Assembly (NCBI RefSeq): GCF_030052815.1 | Contig: NC_079504.1 | Span: forward strand, 54,441,824-54,505,823 | Reading direction: 5' to 3' | DNA from: Hevea brasiliensis | Taxonomy: Eukaryota; Streptophyta; Magnoliopsida; Malpighiales; Euphorbiaceae | DNA: 64,000 nucleotides | In this document: positions 47,131-58,274 of the stretch, piece after piece | How positions within the stretch are numbered: the stretch's first letter is position 1 | Layout of the letters: the number at the start of each line of letters is the position of its first letter | Notes under the pieces: model-generated | Database searches by the model: none | What the model saw: the letters and a program-made list of their open reading frames with translations, nothing else | What the model was told of the DNA's origin: nothing | Program-made: the position numbers and the translations under genes

Positions 47131-48135
47131 CTAGTCAAATCTGACATTCTTGTGTAACAACTTGGTCATTGGAGCAGCTATTAGGGAAAATCCCTTCACA
47201 AATCTCCTGTAATACCCAGCTAGCCCCAAGAAGCTTCTGACCTCAGTTGTATTCTTGGGAGGCTTCCATTCCATCACTGCTTCTATTTTCTTGGGATCTA
47301 CCCTAATCCCATCAGCTGACACTATGTGTCCAAGGAATGCAATCTCACTCAACCAAAAGTCACACTTGGACAACTTAGCATACGCCTTCTTTTCTCTCGT
47401 GGTTTGCAAACAATCCTCAAATGCTCATCATGTTCTTCATTGGTCTTGGAATACACCAAAATATCGTCAATAAAGACCACTACGAACCGATCTAGGTATG
47501 GATGGAAGATACGGTTCATAAGGTCCATAAATGCGCTGGTGCATTTGTTAGGCCAAAGGGCATCACCGAAACTCATAATGCCCGTGACGGGTCCTGAATG
47601 CGCCTTGGGCACATCTACATCCTTCACCTCAATCGATGATACCGATGCGAGATCAATCTTAGAAAATACTCCTGCCCCCTTCAACTGATCAAACAGATCA
47701 TCAATTCTAGGCAACGGATATTTGTTCTTCACAGTCACTTTATTCAACTGCCGGTAATCAATGCATAGCCTCAAAGTGCCATCCTTCTTTTTCACAAATA
47801 GCACTGGAGCTCCCCATGGTGACACACTGGGGCGTATGAACCCCTTATCAAGCAACTCTTGCAACTGAGTCTTCAACTCCCTCAATTCAGTGGGTGCCAT
47901 CCTATAAGGAGCAATGGAAATGGGTGTTGTACCCGGCAGTGTCTCAATAGCAAATTCAACTTCCCTTTCTGGTGGCAAACCAGGTAATTCTTCAGGAAAT
48001 ACCTCTGGGAAGTCTCCTACTGTGGGTATGTCACTCAAGTTTGGCTTAGCCTGCCTAGTATCCACCACATGTGCTAGGTAGGCTTCACAGCCTTTTCTCA
48101 TCATTCTTCTTGCAACTGTGGCTGAGATAACATTG
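47131..48135 (-). pseudogene. Reverse transcriptase, element D
   Basis: Minus strand. 48104-47349 is open over 251 codons and contains [39 protein letters not shown] and [12 protein letters not shown] (FIDD catalytic box). The block expected between SKIDL and [10 protein letters not shown] (palm aspartate to the template-grip loop) is garbled by compensating shifts when compared with E, which reads RSGYHQLRV and [10 protein letters not shown] there. A frameshift near 47410 leads to the thumb and connection ([30 protein letters not shown]). It is cut at 48135 by H, before the protease. Confidence 0.87.
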
Positions 48136-48758
48136 TGTCGACACCATATTTTGGCCGATCCCCAAAATCAATAAAACTTTGAAACCGATCCCCGGTACTA
48201 AGTCTCCTTTGGACAGCTAATCACATTTTCGATCCCTCTTTGATAGGCGATACAATTCGATCTCTCCTCACAAAGAATTAAATCAAATTGTTAAGTTCTC
48301 GCATCAGTCAAAGCTTTACCAGTCTATCGCTCACCGATCTCTCAAACCCATTGTCGAAACTCAGGACCCGTTAAGTATATTCTTGATAAACGAAATGAAC
48401 TGGCACTAGATCTTTTCTTACCAGTTTTATTGCCGATCTCCCTTTCGAAAGTTTAAGAGCTAAGGTTTTGGTTCGGTTTAATGAGGATTCCGATCTTAAG
48501 TATTCGAGTTAAATTTTCAATTTTAATCAAGTCCCATTCAGCATTTCTTCCCCACCGACCTCATGCTTATTGTGCTTTCCAATCTCTTATACTTAGATTA
48601 ATAATTGCATTTAGTTCTTGTTTCGCTATGCTCATACAATCAAATACTTAGGCAATTCAGAGATTTTCCAATCACATCCATTCATTGAACAAAAGAGACA
48701 TTCCATTCCATTTTTTTTTGTACAAGTTATTCAGCTGGAGGATCACCCCCAGCCTGAT

Positions 48759-49268
48759 TTACATTTTGCTCACTCTCTCTCTCACTCTCGACTTCCTCCT
48801 CACTGTCCTCATCGTTGCCCCAGGAGCCAGGTCGGCCATCCAAGAGAAGTCCTCTTCTGGGTAACGCTTCTGGAGTTCGGCCAAGAGATCCTTGTGAGCG
48901 TTCACATAGGCACCGGCTATTCCCGTCACCATCTCTTCATCTTTTGCCACCATCTCTTCGTCTTTCGCCTTAAGCTCCTCGATAAGTTGGGCGACCTGAG
49001 AAGCATCATTGGCCCGGAGCGCCTCGACTTCCCTGAGGGCACGATCCCTTTCAGCCAGAATATGATTCTGTTCGACCACTCTGTCTTCATAGAACTTCGC
49101 CCGCCCCTCAACTTGAGATATGTAATCCCGAGCGGATGCAAGTTGGGATCGGAGGGAAGCCATTTCCTGATCTTTCTTCCCGATCTCCTTACCCAGACGC
49201 TGAACCTTTTCCCAAACCATGGTCTGATTCACCAGGCACTCCACGTTCAGGCTCATGGATTGAGTCAA
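48759..49268 (-). CDS. Antisense coiled-coil ORF in the U3 of H (169 codons)
   Basis: The protein starts MTQSMSLNVE, has an almost unbroken coiled coil over about residues 18-120 (rich in Glu, Lys, Leu, Ala and Arg; for example RLGKEIGKKDQEM and ELKAKDEEMVAKDEEM). It then has a short C-terminal segment KRYPEEDFSWMADLAPG and ends in a basic tail. No enzyme motif is seen. It runs opposite to the element. Antisense extra ORFs with coiled-coil tails are known in Tat-lineage elements, and this could be the 3' part of such a gene moved into the LTR. A TATATATA lies at 49961-49968, upstream on its strand. Codon composition is more protein-like than any other frame in the LTR, including the 253-codon frame on the opposite strand. 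Function unknown. Confidence 0.5.
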   Translation of the reverse strand: MTQSMSLNVECLVNQTMVWEKVQRLGKEIGKKDQEMASLRSQLASARDYISQVEGRAKFYEDRVVEQNHILAERDRALREVEALRANDASQVAQLIEELKAKDEEMVAKDEEMVTGIAGAYVNAHKDLLAELQKRYPEEDFSWMADLAPGATMRTVRRKSRVRERVSKM

Positions 49269-49436
49269 GATATCATTTTGAATATTAAGTTGAATATTTT
49301 GAATAAAGGATCAGTTAAGAGTCATTTTGTTAGGAACCAGATCGGACAAATATATCAGAGATCGGAAAATAATCAATAAGATAATAATTGGAGAAACAAG
49401 ATTTTTATTTCCAAAAGATCGAATTACATCATTATG

Positions 49437-49612
49437 GCGATCTCTAGGGATCGGATTACAATAAAGGTCTAACTACATCATTTGGGCGATCTCTAGAGAT
49501 CTGATTACATTGACAGATTACATCATTTGGGCGATCTCTAAGGATCGGAATACACTAGAGATCTGATTATATCAAAAGGCTGATCTAAGGATCAGTTTAT
49601 AACTGATCCCAA
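49437..49612. repeat. Tandem repeat of about 55-65 bp in the U3 of H
   Basis: The unit contains 'ggcgatctctagggatcgg' and 'attacatcat' and recurs three to four times, followed by 'ggctgatctaaggatcag'. A second small duplication, 'tcggaacacccaatgtg', occurs at 49644 and 49676. Confidence 0.75.
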
Positions 49613-49960
49613 GGATATTGCCGACTGGATGCTTCATCCGCTATCGGAACACCCAATGTGGGAGCAAACCGCTGTCGGAACACCCAATGTGATGAGAAGC
49701 CGAATGAACTCAGTTGAGTGACTTGAGATCGGTACAACCGAGGTCCGCAATATAGATCGGTCAAATCCAGTTCTCTCACCATCGTCAGTTAAGGTCATTC
49801 GATCACCGGGATCGTAAATTTTCAGTCGGTGAGTAAAGAAGTCCATCGGAAAAAGATCAAAGCCACAGTTGTAGCCGGAACTTCCGCCGGAGCAGCTAGA
49901 ACAGGAAAAGTAAGAAGGAAGAGAGGAAAATCAGATGAAGGAAATGTCTCTGTCGACAGG

Positions 49961-49968
49961 GGTATATA
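49961..49968. promoter_or_regulatory. Symmetric TATA-like element in the U3 of H
   Basis: TATATATA lies between G/C-rich flanks, next to the palindrome CTGTCGACAG (49949-49956 region). Being symmetric it could serve either strand; on the minus strand it precedes the antisense ORF by about 690 bases. Confidence 0.35.
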
Positions 49969-50564
49969 TAGGGGAAAATGAGCATTTATTGTCGAAGGTA
50001 AAACGGCTTAACGCCGAGAATCGAGGGGCAATTAATGCTTTGACCAGACCGGACCTGAGGAAGGGAAAGATCGGAATAATAGATCGGAAGATAGGAGACC
50101 AGCATGAAAGATCGGAAAAGAGCATGTGAAAGAGATCAGAAAGAGGAGGGATCGGAAGGCAAAAAGAATAAGACAAATCCCAATAACCGTCGTCAGAATC
50201 AGAGCCGAGGTAGTTAAAGCGTGGCAGACGAGATCTCCACCGCACGCCTAAGAATCGCCCACAATGCTGACAGGTGCCAGGGTATGTCATGACAGTCCTG
50301 TACACCCCAATCTCCACCGTTGATCTCACTTGTAAGGACAAATCTAGAACCCTTGGATCAAGAGAGAAGACGACAATACCAGCGCCTTTCGCTCTTAGCC
50401 CTCAGATCGTTCCGGACAAGAAGATTTGGGACCGTTAGATCGAAAGAAGAAAAGGACAAATATTCTGAAGAGAGATCTCAGCCATTCATTTTGATTCTCT
50501 TTAGTTCCTGAACATCCGATCATGTCCTTCGAAATCTTGACCCTCCATCTCCCTCCAAATAAAT

Positions 50565-53499
50565 TGTAACACCCTCCCGATAACCACTCCGTACATCCTA
50601 CTGTTCCGGTGACCCGTGTCGGTCCGGACAGCTAGAACGTCCGGAAAAATATTCAAACTAAAGTCAGGAACCATAATTAACTCAAATATTAACAAGAAAA
50701 ATTTAGTAAAAAATTTTAGAAATAAAATACAATCAAGTTAAACGAGCCGGTGCCCTAGCGATGGGTAACCGGAGGGAAGTTGCGGTTCTCGCAACGAGGA
50801 GCCCTAGACCCGGGAGGAAAATTATAAAATAATTTTTGGGACTCCAGAGAAGGGTAATTGAGGTTCCCATGGCATTAGAATGCCAAGGAAATACCTAGAA
50901 AAATTTTTCAATCGGTACAGATAATTTTGACCCGTTAAGCCAAACGGAGGGCATTTTGGTCATTTCGCCTTCCGAGGTGATTTTTGGCCGACTTGTCCAG
51001 TTGAGTAAATAATTAATATGACATAAAATATGAAGAAATATTGCTAGAAATGAAAATTGAAATGAGTAGTGAAAGAAAAGAAAAGAAAATGCAAAAATAA
51101 GGCAAAAATGACATCATTTAAAAATTTGGACCAATCACATTCAAGCCATCCTTTGACTAACAATTAAAAAGACAAATGAAGACCAAATTCAACAAAGAAA
51201 CCAACAGCCATCCTCCTCCCCTTAGTGCAGCCGAAATCCCTCTTCAACACCCTCCATTGATGTTCACTCTAAAACTTCAATTTCTCCTTCATTTCACCCT
51301 AAAACCCTAGTACCCTTTCACTAAAATTTGTTCTAGTACCTTGCATAGTCTTTTGGCAGCCAAGGAAAGGAAGAAAAGTGGGGTTTAGGGCTTTGGAAAA
51401 ATCTGCCCAAACAAGGTTAGTGCCTAATTTATACTCTCTCTCACTCAATTTATGTTTAAGGACATGATTTAAGTTGAAATTGTAAGTTATTGTATAAATT
51501 AAATTTTGAGAACTTGGAGACTTGAACAAAAATTAGGGTTTGCTAAGGAAATTGTTAGAGGACATTTTAATGGTCAATTAGTGACGATTTTAGGTAATTT
51601 GACTAACAAATGGACTGAAAAATGAGGTTGCAAATTTAGGTTGCAAGCTGCCCTATGGACAGCAGCATAGGGACTGAAATTTCAGTCCCTTTGCACTGCC
51701 ATAACTTGGGCAGTGGTAGTCCAATTTAAGTTTGGCCAATTGGACATGAAATTAGGCTTATAATGGCACATTTTTGCTGAAGAAACCATGCCCAAAAGAC
51801 CAAAGCAAGAGGACCAAAACTTGGCCCCAATCCGGAACCCTGAAATTGCCTCTGCAGAATTGACCAAATGAACAGTAACTGTTCATTTGGTCATAAGTCA
51901 CTGTAGATTTGGTCAATTGGTCTGAAATTTTTACAGCAACAAGTTAAGACATAGACAAACAACTTTCATGAAGGAACCTACCCCAAATTATGGCCAGAAC
52001 CCATTCAACCAAGTGACTCGAATCACTGTTCATGCACTGTAGATATGGTAAATTTCTGCAGACTGCATATCCGGACAGCTTGGGTTTTTGAGCCATATCT
52101 GGAGCTACAAAACTCCAAATGGAGTGATTCAAAAAAGGAAATTCAACTATACAAAATAAGGAACAACTTTTATGTTTTACATTTCTTCAAATTCCAACAG
52201 TAACAGTGTCCAATGGAACAGTGAAGTTATGGTACAAAATCTGAAAAATCTGCTCCTTTGGTTTAATGTTTAGAAATGGTAAAAACACTTAATGCCAACA
52301 AGTTTTAAACACCAAATGTGGTATGTTGGGAGTGCCAAAGTTGATGTACACATTTTTATTCTAAAAGTCAACATTTTTGTTGACCAATGATGAATAGTGA
52401 CACCAAAAAAGTTGAAATTCACAAGTTGACAAATTTAAGAGTTTCAAATGCCCTAGTATACCTAACAAGATTGGTTTGGATAGTTTGGCATGCCAATAGG
52501 GTTCAGTTAGCAGTACTGCACATGGAAAAAATGCCATTTTGTGATTTCATGGCTTTTAGCCATTCTGACTTTGTATTGAGACTTGGCTTTGTGCCTGATA
52601 TTATTTACAGCTTGTTAGGCTCATTGCACACCGGAGATGCATCTGTGACCGATGGTGTGACGGCCCGAGGTACTAGGTACCCAGCGCCAGTTTACCCGTT
52701 ATCCAGTCCAGTCGTCTAGTGTAGGTTACTTGGGGCAACCAAATGAATAAAAGTGAACAAAGTTAATGAATTAATGAATATACCAAGATCAAACAAAGAA
52801 AGCATACACATTGTATACACATTTATATTCTTGCTATTTTCTTCTATTATATTATTTCACCACTAAGCATTATTGCTTAGCGCGTTGTTTTTGCCACGCG
52901 TAGGTACTGGAGATCCCGATCTTGAGCCCGATGAGACCACGCATGGGTGAGTCCATCCGATTCGCTTTCGGTGTCCGTGTCACCTCACTAACTGCATTGC
53001 ATCGGTAGGGCACTAGGTGTCATTTTGTCATTTTGATATTTTGTAGCAGATTTGTATTTTCTCATATGTATTTGAACTCATGTAATATATTTTGATGTTT
53101 ATGTAAATAATGAAAGTTATGACTATGAATGCAAGATTTGAGCATGTGTTTATTGCTTGTATATGAGAAAAGGTTGTTGAAACCTGAAACTGAAAAATTG
53201 TTGAAATCTTGATATTGAGTTTTGTGATGACATTGAAGTTGAGAATGAATGAATTTGTTTATTGGAAGTGTTTTTAACAGTTCAAGAACAGTTTTCTCCA
53301 TTTTTAGCCAGGTACTCCTGGATTTTCTTTAAAATTTTCTAACCTTAAATGAATAATACTTTTGATAAATGGCTTAAACAAATTGTATTTCATAAATTAT
53401 ATGCAAAAGCATGATATAAATTAATTGAGGAATATTAGAGTGTGTCGCACAGTGTGGCATTACTTACTCGTATACTGTACACGGGTAAGGGGTGTCACA
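50565..53499 (+). repeat. 5' LTR of element E (2935 bp)
   Basis: TGTAACACCCTCCCG...GGGTAAGGGGTGTCACA. Modules with anchors at 51700, 51892 and 52094 form a three-copy roughly 200-bp array. A twin hairpin is at 52863. No genes are inside. Confidence 0.95.
52863..52906 (+). promoter_or_regulatory. Twin hairpin in the 5' LTR of E
   Basis: CTAAGCA (52863-52869), TTAT, TGCTTAG (52874-52880), then CGCGT (52881-52885) pairing with ACGCG (52896-52900), then TAGGTACTGG. The 3' LTR copy at about 60557-60605 keeps the first stem; the second is altered. Confidence 0.62.
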
Positions 53500-53504
53500 T
53501 TTAG

Positions 53505-53516
53505 TGGTATCAGAGC
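53505..53516 (+). promoter_or_regulatory. Primer-binding site of element E
   Basis: TGGTATCAGAGC, five bases after the LTR, complementary to initiator methionine tRNA. Confidence 0.9.
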
Positions 53517-53626
53517 ACGGTTTAGGCGTTTCCCGGCCTAGATTGAGTCCATACCATGCATTGCATTTGTAAGAGTCGAGGTGACACTAATGCAGATCTG
53601 TTTATCTTTCTTATTTTGAATAGGAT

Positions 53627-54092
53627 ATGGATCCTTCCTCTCAGAGAGCCGTTGAGGAGGAGGTGGAGAGTTATGCTCCACCTGCAGCAGCTGAGACTGG
53701 GGGCATGAGAGAATCTGCTCCGCCACCAAGCAGAGCTCTCGGCCTCCACGAGCCATGTTCCAACAAATGGCCGACTTCTTTAGACAGATGGTCGGGTAAT
53801 GCCAAGAAGACAACCACCACCACCACCAGCTCCACAGAAAAACACACTTGGAGAGACTAAGAAAATTTGGGGCGTGGATTTCTATGGCAAGAGAGAAGAT
53901 GACTCATTGCGGTAGAGAATTGGTTGAACAGGCAGCAGAGTCCTAAAAGCGGCTCCACTGTACTCCGAGCAAAACACGGAAGTCGCCATCTCTTTGCCGC
54001 AAGATGATGCCTATGGATGGTGGGACACCGTGTCAGAAGTGCAGTAAGTCAGAATTTGGGATTTCTTTCTCTCTGAGTTCAAGAAGAAGTAT
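53627..54092 (+). pseudogene. Gag N-terminal part, element E
   Basis: It starts MDPSSQRAVEEEVES at 53627, a little over 100 bases after the primer site. After about 40 codons the frame shifts: QQMADFFRQM is read in another frame at 53755-53790, then a His/Pro-rich stretch, then a third frame with VDFYGKREDD (53873) and DDAYGWWDTV (54003), the start of the gag capsid domain. It joins the long open frame at 54093. Gag would form the virus-like particle. The breaks sit in CG-rich patches and may be sequence errors. Confidence 0.8.
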
Positions 54093-55970
54093 GTGGGTAC
54101 TGTATATCTGGAAGAGAGAAGAAGAGAATTTATTAACCTGAGGCAGAGACAATTGTCAGTGGCTGAGTATGAGAAAGAATTCGTCCGATTAAGCCGCTAC
54201 GGAAGGGAGATAGTCCCAAATGAAGCTGAAAGATGCAAGAGATTTGAAGAGGGACTAAATGATAACATCAAGATCCAGCTCACTGCCTTGGGAATCACCG
54301 AATTTACCAAGTTAGTGGAAGCTGCCATAAAGGTTGAAAAAGTGAGAATTAGTGAGTGGACTAGAAGAGAGAGACAGCAGAAGAGGGACCGGTCGGTCGA
54401 GTTCGGCTCTGCATCGGGAAGAAGTTCAAGGGTCCTCCCGCACGAGTTCGGTCACCACGTGGTCGTGGTCAGTCCGAGGGCCCAGCCACGATTTACCCCT
54501 AGGAGAGGTCACCACACCATCGGGGCGCCTCTCAGGATGGGGTTCAGGGGACCAGCCCCGGCATCTTCTGCATGTCCACACTGTCAAAGATGGCATAAGG
54601 GGGAGTGTTGGAGAGTGACTGGTGCCTGCTTGAGGTGTGGGTCAACAGAGCATCAGTTGAGAAACTGTCCACGCAGAACTACTACAGCTGCTCCAACACA
54701 AGCAGACAGACCTGCTCCTGCACCACCAAGGGGTAGAAGGTCTGGTAAATCCGAAGCTGTGGGACCATCTCAGAGGCCTGCATCTGAGCCAGCAGAGAGG
54801 CCAGATAACAGACCACCTGCCAGAAATTATGCCTTGAGAGCTCAGGAGGAGCAAGATGCCCCGGACGTCATCAGGGGTACGTTCTCCCTCTACAATACTC
54901 CTGTGCATGCATTGGTGGATCCAGGATCCACTCATTCCTACATTTGCATCAACCTACCCGTAGAAAGGGGGATACTAGTAGGGGAGAGTGACCAAGACAT
55001 TCTGGTCACTAATCCATTGGGCCACAGTGTAGTGGTGAATAAAGTATACAAGGGTTGCCCGTTAAGGATTCAAGGGTATGAATTCTCGGCAGACCTGATT
55101 GAGTTACCCTTCCACGAGTTTGACGTGATTTTGGGAATGGACTGGTTGTCACGTCATCAGGCAATAGTTGATTGCAAATTGAAGAGAATTTCTCTGAAAA
55201 CTTCTGAGGGTAATGAGATCACAGTTGTGGGGGAAAGGACAGATTTCTTGTCCAATGTCATCTCAGCCACAGTTGCAAGAAGAATGATGAGAAAAGGCTG
55301 TGAAGCCTACCTAGCACATGTGGTGGATACTAGGCAGGCTAAGCCAAACCTGAGTGACATACCCACAGTGAGAGACTTCCCAGAAGTATTTCCTGAAGAG
55401 TTGCCTGGTTTGCCACCAGAAAGGGAAGTCGAATTTGCTATTGAGACACTGCCGGGTACAGCACCCATTTCCATTGCTCCTTATAGGATGGCACCCACTG
55501 AATTGAGGGAGTTGAAAACTCAGTTGCAAGAGTTGTTAGATAAGGGGTTCATACGCCCCAGTGTGTCACCATGGGGAGCTCCAGTGCTGTTTGTGAAAAA
55601 GAAAGATGGGACTTTGAGGCTTTGTATTGATTACCGGCAGTTGAATAAAGTGACTGTGAAGAACAAATATCCGTTGCCTAGAATTGATGATCTGTTTGAT
55701 CAGTTGAAGGGAGCAGGAGTATTTTCTAAGATTGATCTCAGATCAGGGTATCATCAGCTGAGGGTGAAAGATGTAGATGTGCCCAAGATCGCATTCAGAC
55801 CCTATGGGCATTATGAATTTCTCGTGATGCCCTTTGGCCTAACAAATGCACCAGCGTTCATGGACCTTATGAACCGTATCTTTCATCCATACCTAGATCG
55901 GTTCGTAGTGGTTTTTATTGATGACATTCAGTGTACTCCAAGACCGGGGAAGAACATGATGAACATTTGA
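54093..55970 (+). CDS. Gag C-terminus, protease and RT N-terminal half (625 codons), element E
   Basis: The ATG at 54093 is internal to gag. Residues 1-100 are the end of the capsid domain ([35 protein letters not shown]). Near residue 158 is a [12 protein letters not shown] finger and near 178 a [14 protein letters not shown] zinc knuckle (CX2CX4HX4C). A Pro/Ala/Arg-rich linker follows. Protease: [12 protein letters not shown] near residue 270 (Asp-Pro-Gly active site) and [12 protein letters not shown] near 350. [17 protein letters not shown] near 490, LCIDYRQLN near 510, [21 protein letters not shown], and FIDDI near 607. Just after the catalytic pair the frame is lost, so RT is truncated. 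It is the longest open frame in the window. Confidence 0.9.
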   Translation: MGTVYLEERRREFINLRQRQLSVAEYEKEFVRLSRYGREIVPNEAERCKRFEEGLNDNIKIQLTALGITEFTKLVEAAIKVEKVRISEWTRRERQQKRDRSVEFGSASGRSSRVLPHEFGHHVVVVSPRAQPRFTPRRGHHTIGAPLRMGFRGPAPASSACPHCQRWHKGECWRVTGACLRCGSTEHQLRNCPRRTTTAAPTQADRPAPAPPRGRRSGKSEAVGPSQRPASEPAERPDNRPPARNYALRAQEEQDAPDVIRGTFSLYNTPVHALVDPGSTHSYICINLPVERGILVGESDQDILVTNPLGHSVVVNKVYKGCPLRIQGYEFSADLIELPFHEFDVILGMDWLSRHQAIVDCKLKRISLKTSEGNEITVVGERTDFLSNVISATVARRMMRKGCEAYLAHVVDTRQAKPNLSDIPTVRDFPEVFPEELPGLPPEREVEFAIETLPGTAPISIAPYRMAPTELRELKTQLQELLDKGFIRPSVSPWGAPVLFVKKKDGTLRLCIDYRQLNKVTVKNKYPLPRIDDLFDQLKGAGVFSKIDLRSGYHQLRVKDVDVPKIAFRPYGHYEFLVMPFGLTNAPAFMDLMNRIFHPYLDRFVVVFIDDIQCTPRPGKNMMNI

Positions 55971-56340
55971 AGATTGTTCGCAAACCTGCGGAGAAGAAGT
56001 CAGATGCTAAGTTGTCCAAGTGTGACTTTTGGTGAAGGAGATTGCATTCCTTGGACACATAGTGTCACCGGTGATGGGATTAGGTGGATCCCAAGAAAAT
56101 AGAAGCATGATGGAATGGAAGCCTCCCGAAATACAACCGAGGTCAAGTTTCTTGGGGCTAGCCGGGTATTACAGAGATTTGTGAAGGGATTTTTCCTAAT
56201 AGCCGCTCCAATGACCAAGTTGTTACACAAGAATGTCGATTTGACGGAATGACAAGTGTCGCACCAGCTTTGAGAAATTGAAGGCTATGTTGACAGAGGC
56301 ACCGGTGTTAATACAGCCAAGTGTCCGTAAAGGACTTTAT
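55971..56340 (+). pseudogene. RT thumb and connection, element E
   Basis: After the frame break at about 55930 the thumb and connection can be followed in shifting frames by comparison with D ([15 protein letters not shown]-like, EWKPP-like, GLAGY-like near 56155, [13 protein letters not shown] near 56210, LTEAPVL-like near 56290). It has at least four frameshifts. Confidence 0.75.
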
Positions 56341-56660
56341 GGTCTATAGTGATGCCTCACATAATGGGTTAGGTGTGTATTGATGCAAGAGGGGAAGGTG
56401 GTCGCCTATGCCTCCGAGCGATTGAGGCCACACGAACGTAACTACCCTACCCATGATTTAGAGCTTGCGAGAATTATCTTCGTGAAGATATGGAGGCATT
56501 ACTTGTATGGTGAAAAGTGCTACATTTACACGGACCACAAGAGCACGAAATATTTGCCAACCCGAAAGAGCTCAACCTTAGACAGAGGCGATGGATTGAG
56601 TTCTGAAGGACTATGACTGTAATTGATTACCATCACAGGAAGGCAAATGTAGTTCTTGAT
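56341..56660 (+). pseudogene. RNase H, element E
   Basis: The open part 56380-56616 reads [20 protein letters not shown], then YPTHDLELA (catalytic glutamate), [18 protein letters not shown] (aspartate) and KYLPT. The first aspartate lies upstream near 56345 (VYSDAS-like) in a broken frame. The expected last part, near KANVVADALSR, is visible around 56640-56670 in another frame. It removes RNA from the cDNA hybrid. Confidence 0.82.
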
Positions 56661-56689
56661 GCTTTGAGCAGAAAATCCATGACACGAGA

Positions 56690-58240
56690 TCATTGAATGC
56701 CCGCTATCTTTGATTCGAGATGGAGCTATTTTGGCTGAGTTGCAAGTGAGGCCAAACCTGCTACAGCAGATTTTAGATGGGCAAAAGACAGATGAAAAGC
56801 TAATGGCCATTATGAGCAAAATTCCAGAAGGGAAAGCAACTGACTATGAGGCGAAGGCGGATGGATGTCTCAGACATAAAGGAAGACTGTGTGTACGGAT
56901 GATGGGGAATTGAAGGCCGATTCTCAAAGAGGCACACACCGGTGTATATGCTATGCACCCAGAAGTACAAAGATGTATCATGATCCAAGCTTCGATTGGT
57001 GGCCTTGTATGAAAAGAGATATAGGTGACGATGTGACTAAATGCTTGACATGTCAGCAAGTCAAAGCAGAACATCAAGTTCCATCAGGTTTGCTACAGCC
57101 TATACGCATACCTGAATGGAAATGGGATCGGGTCACCATGGATTTTGTAAGTGGTCTACCTCTCACCGGAAGAAACATGATGCGAGATGGGTGATAGTTG
57201 ATAGATTGACGGTCAAGACACTTTCTGCGCTAGGACCGACTACTCACCGGAGAAGTTAGCGATTGTATATCGCTGAGATAGTTAGACTGCATGGAATTCC
57301 ACTTTCCATCATATCTGATCGAGACCCAAGGTTTACCTCGAGATTTTGGAAGAAGTTGCATGAATCCTTGGGTACACAACTCCATTTCAGCACAGCTTTC
57401 CATCCTCAGACGGATGGGCAATCGTAAAGAGTAATCCGTAAACAATTGAAACCCATGAAATTGATACAAATATTGAACTAAAATGATGACAATAACACTA
57501 AATATATGTCGAGTCCTTGAGGATATGCCGAGGAGTTGTGTCATTGAGTTTGAGGGAAGTTGGGATAGATATCTCCCATCGCAGAGTCGCATACAACAAT
57601 AGCTACCAAGCTAGCATTCAAATGGCCCCATATGAAGCAATCGTATGGAAGAAAATGTAGAACTCAGCAGTCTGGACTGAATTGGGCGAAGACAAATCGG
57701 TAGGGCTGCACTGTGAAACAGTGAGGAGAAGGTGAAACTAATTAAAGCCAACTTGAAGGTTGCCTGCATGCATGTAAATCCTATGCCGACCAAGAGGAAA
57801 GAAATAGAATATGTGGTTGGCGACAAAGTGTTCCTCAAGGTGTCACCATGGAAGAAAGTGTTGAGGTTTGGAAGAAAAGGTAAGTTGAGCCCTAGGTTCA
57901 TTGGCCCATATGAAGTCATTGAGCGTGTGGGTCCAAAGTGGCCTATAGGCTAGCTTTACCACCAGAGCTGGACAAGATCCACAATGTGTTCCACGTGTCT
58001 ATGCTCAGAAGATATCGCTCAGATCCTTCACATGTCATGTCCAGAGAAGAAATTGAAATACAACCAGATTTGACATACGAAGAAGAACCTCTACGGATCT
58101 CGGCTCTGGAAGTGAAAGAGTTGAGAAACAAGCAAATTCCATTGGTGAAAGTACTTTGGAGGCACCACAACACCGAGGAGGCAACTTAGGAAAGTGAAGA
58201 GTCGATGAGGCAACAGCTTCCTCAACTGTTTAGACTGTAA
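56690..58240 (+). pseudogene. Integrase with chromodomain-like tail, element E
   Basis: Pieces in different frames: 56710-56913 (AELQVRPNLLQQI linker), 56935-57060 (zinc finger: the HHCC region with KCLTCQQVKAEHQ), 57085-57180 (WDRVTMDFVSGLP, first catalytic aspartate), 57295-57425 ([13 protein letters not shown] second aspartate and the [12 protein letters not shown] motif), and a 76-bp intron-like insertion (57438-57513). These are followed by the rest of the core (57530-57720), the C-terminal barrel (57780-57950; [30 protein letters not shown]) and the tail (57938-58189; [26 protein letters not shown]). Frames change at least six times, many in CG-rich patches. Confidence 0.85.
57438..57513 (+). 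other. Candidate intron in the integrase gene of E
   Basis: GTAAACAATTG...TATGTC, homologous over its length to the 75-bp insertion in D (45852-45926). The exon AG before the donor is missing here, and the acceptor reads GTCGAG in place of GTCAGG. So the copy is either mutated or misread. Confidence 0.5.
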
Positions 58241-58261
58241 ATTTCGAGGACGAAATTTAAA

Positions 58262-58274
58262 TTAGAGGAAGAGT
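58262..58274 (+). promoter_or_regulatory. Polypurine tract of element E
   Basis: TTAGAGGAAGAGT directly before the 3' LTR at 58275. Confidence 0.8.

Larger units (their letters stand above)
41996..48135 (-). mobile_element. Element D: Tekay chromovirus, 3' part
   Basis: The 3' LTR is 41996-45080, then a polypurine tract, then integrase with chromodomain-like tail, RNase H and RT on the minus strand. The element is broken at 48135 by Tat element H, so gag, protease and the 5' LTR are outside. It is very similar to E in LTR and protein. The 5 bases 'gtaca' before 41996 are the presumed target duplication. Confidence 0.88.

Noticed and set aside
48618..49379. 253-codon plus-strand ORF
   Set aside because: It overlaps the minus-strand coiled-coil ORF. 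Its His/Pro/Phe-rich composition looks like the shadow of that frame and shows no motif.
49931..50341. 136-codon minus-strand ORF upstream of the coiled-coil ORF
   Set aside because: In the LTR of H; Ser/Phe/Arg-rich with no motif. It could be an upstream exon of the antisense gene, but there is no evidence for that.
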